NCBI GenBank assembly: GCA_030647415.1
Contig: JAUSKB010000011.1
Span: 85,858-122,445, forward strand
Origin: a bacterium
GTDB lineage: Bacteria; Patescibacteriota; Minisyncoccia; UBA6257; GWB1-50-10
DNA length: 36,588 bases
Reading direction: 5' to 3'
Part shown: one piece after another, positions 36,543-36,588 of the stretch
How the letters are laid out: every line of letters begins with the position of its first letter
Position numbering within the stretch: the stretch's first letter is position 1
Notes under the pieces: model-generated
Databases searched by the model: none
What the model saw: only the letters and a program-made list of their open reading frames with translations
Told to the model about the DNA's origin: nothing
Position numbers and translations under genes: made by a program

Positions 36543-36588
36543 ATGACCATGGAAACAAGGAAGGAGATATTTGATGAGTTCAAAGCGG
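36543..36588 (+). CDS. Start of a gene cut by the window edge, possibly a transposase
   Basis: From ATG 36549 the frame reads METRKEIFDEFKA, similar to the first residues of integrase-type transposases seen in related genomes, though 13 residues cannot prove it. A different frame from ATG 36574 has the better Shine-Dalgarno site (GGAAGGAG, seven bases before). Only one of the two can be right. Confidence 0.35.
   Translation, partial: MTMETRKEIFDEFKA

Overview
The window looks like a piece of a Candidate Phyla Radiation (Patescibacteria) genome, most likely from the Parcubacteria group. I base this on the style of the genes rather than a marker gene: a giant secreted DUF2341/LamG/kelch protein, small prepilin-like and Pro/Thr-rich surface proteins, very short genes, and abundant short palindromes in nearly every intergenic gap. 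No rRNA, phage structural genes or CRISPR array were seen. Five tRNA genes are present (His, Phe, Arg, Pro, Gly).

Layout. 1-6 kb: a truncated clpB, a secreted peptidoglycan-binding protein, an HtrA-type protease and a SIMPL-domain protein, together an envelope and protein-quality set. 6-8 kb: a Panacea-domain antitoxin with a RelE-like toxin candidate, a ParB-like protein and a small orphan. 8-11.4 kb: a cysteine desulfurase swollen by four in-frame insertions, MgtC-like protein, an orphan and a cobalamin adenosyltransferase. 11.4-16 kb: an accessory stretch with a putative DUF559-type nuclease, an ArsR-like regulator, two 38-40 bp perfect palindromes in equivalent upstream positions, a pilin-like protein, a TraB/Tiki-like protein and three copies of a hairpin-bearing repeat. 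16-21.3 kb: arfB, a DedA-like protein, an MltB-like transglycosylase, phhB and a metal ABC transporter pair. 21.3-22.6 kb: a gene-free, hairpin-rich stretch with two tRNAs. 22.6-34.7 kb: a leftward run of six surface-protein genes, including a roughly 2015-residue protein. 34.8-35.6 kb: a REP-associated tyrosine transposase (RAYT) between 52 bp direct repeats. The right end holds a tRNA-Gly with a copied 3' half and the start of a possible transposase.

The most notable theme is palindromic DNA. REP-like hairpins with a fixed geometry (13-16 bp arms, 10 nt loop) occur at three places, two of them inside coding sequence and in frame, and half-elements lie at both ends of the RAYT gene that is the natural candidate to move them. 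Other palindromes appear to be operators (the regulator/nuclease pair), terminators, or inverted copies of tRNA T-arms. A second theme is translation start: at least eight genes have a -10-like box only 6-9 nt before the start codon, suggesting leaderless mRNAs, whereas others carry strong Shine-Dalgarno sites. A third is modular growth of surface proteins, where DUF2341-LamG cassettes interrupt other domains.

All family names come from reading protein motifs by eye. No database search was possible, and functional links between neighbouring genes are inference.
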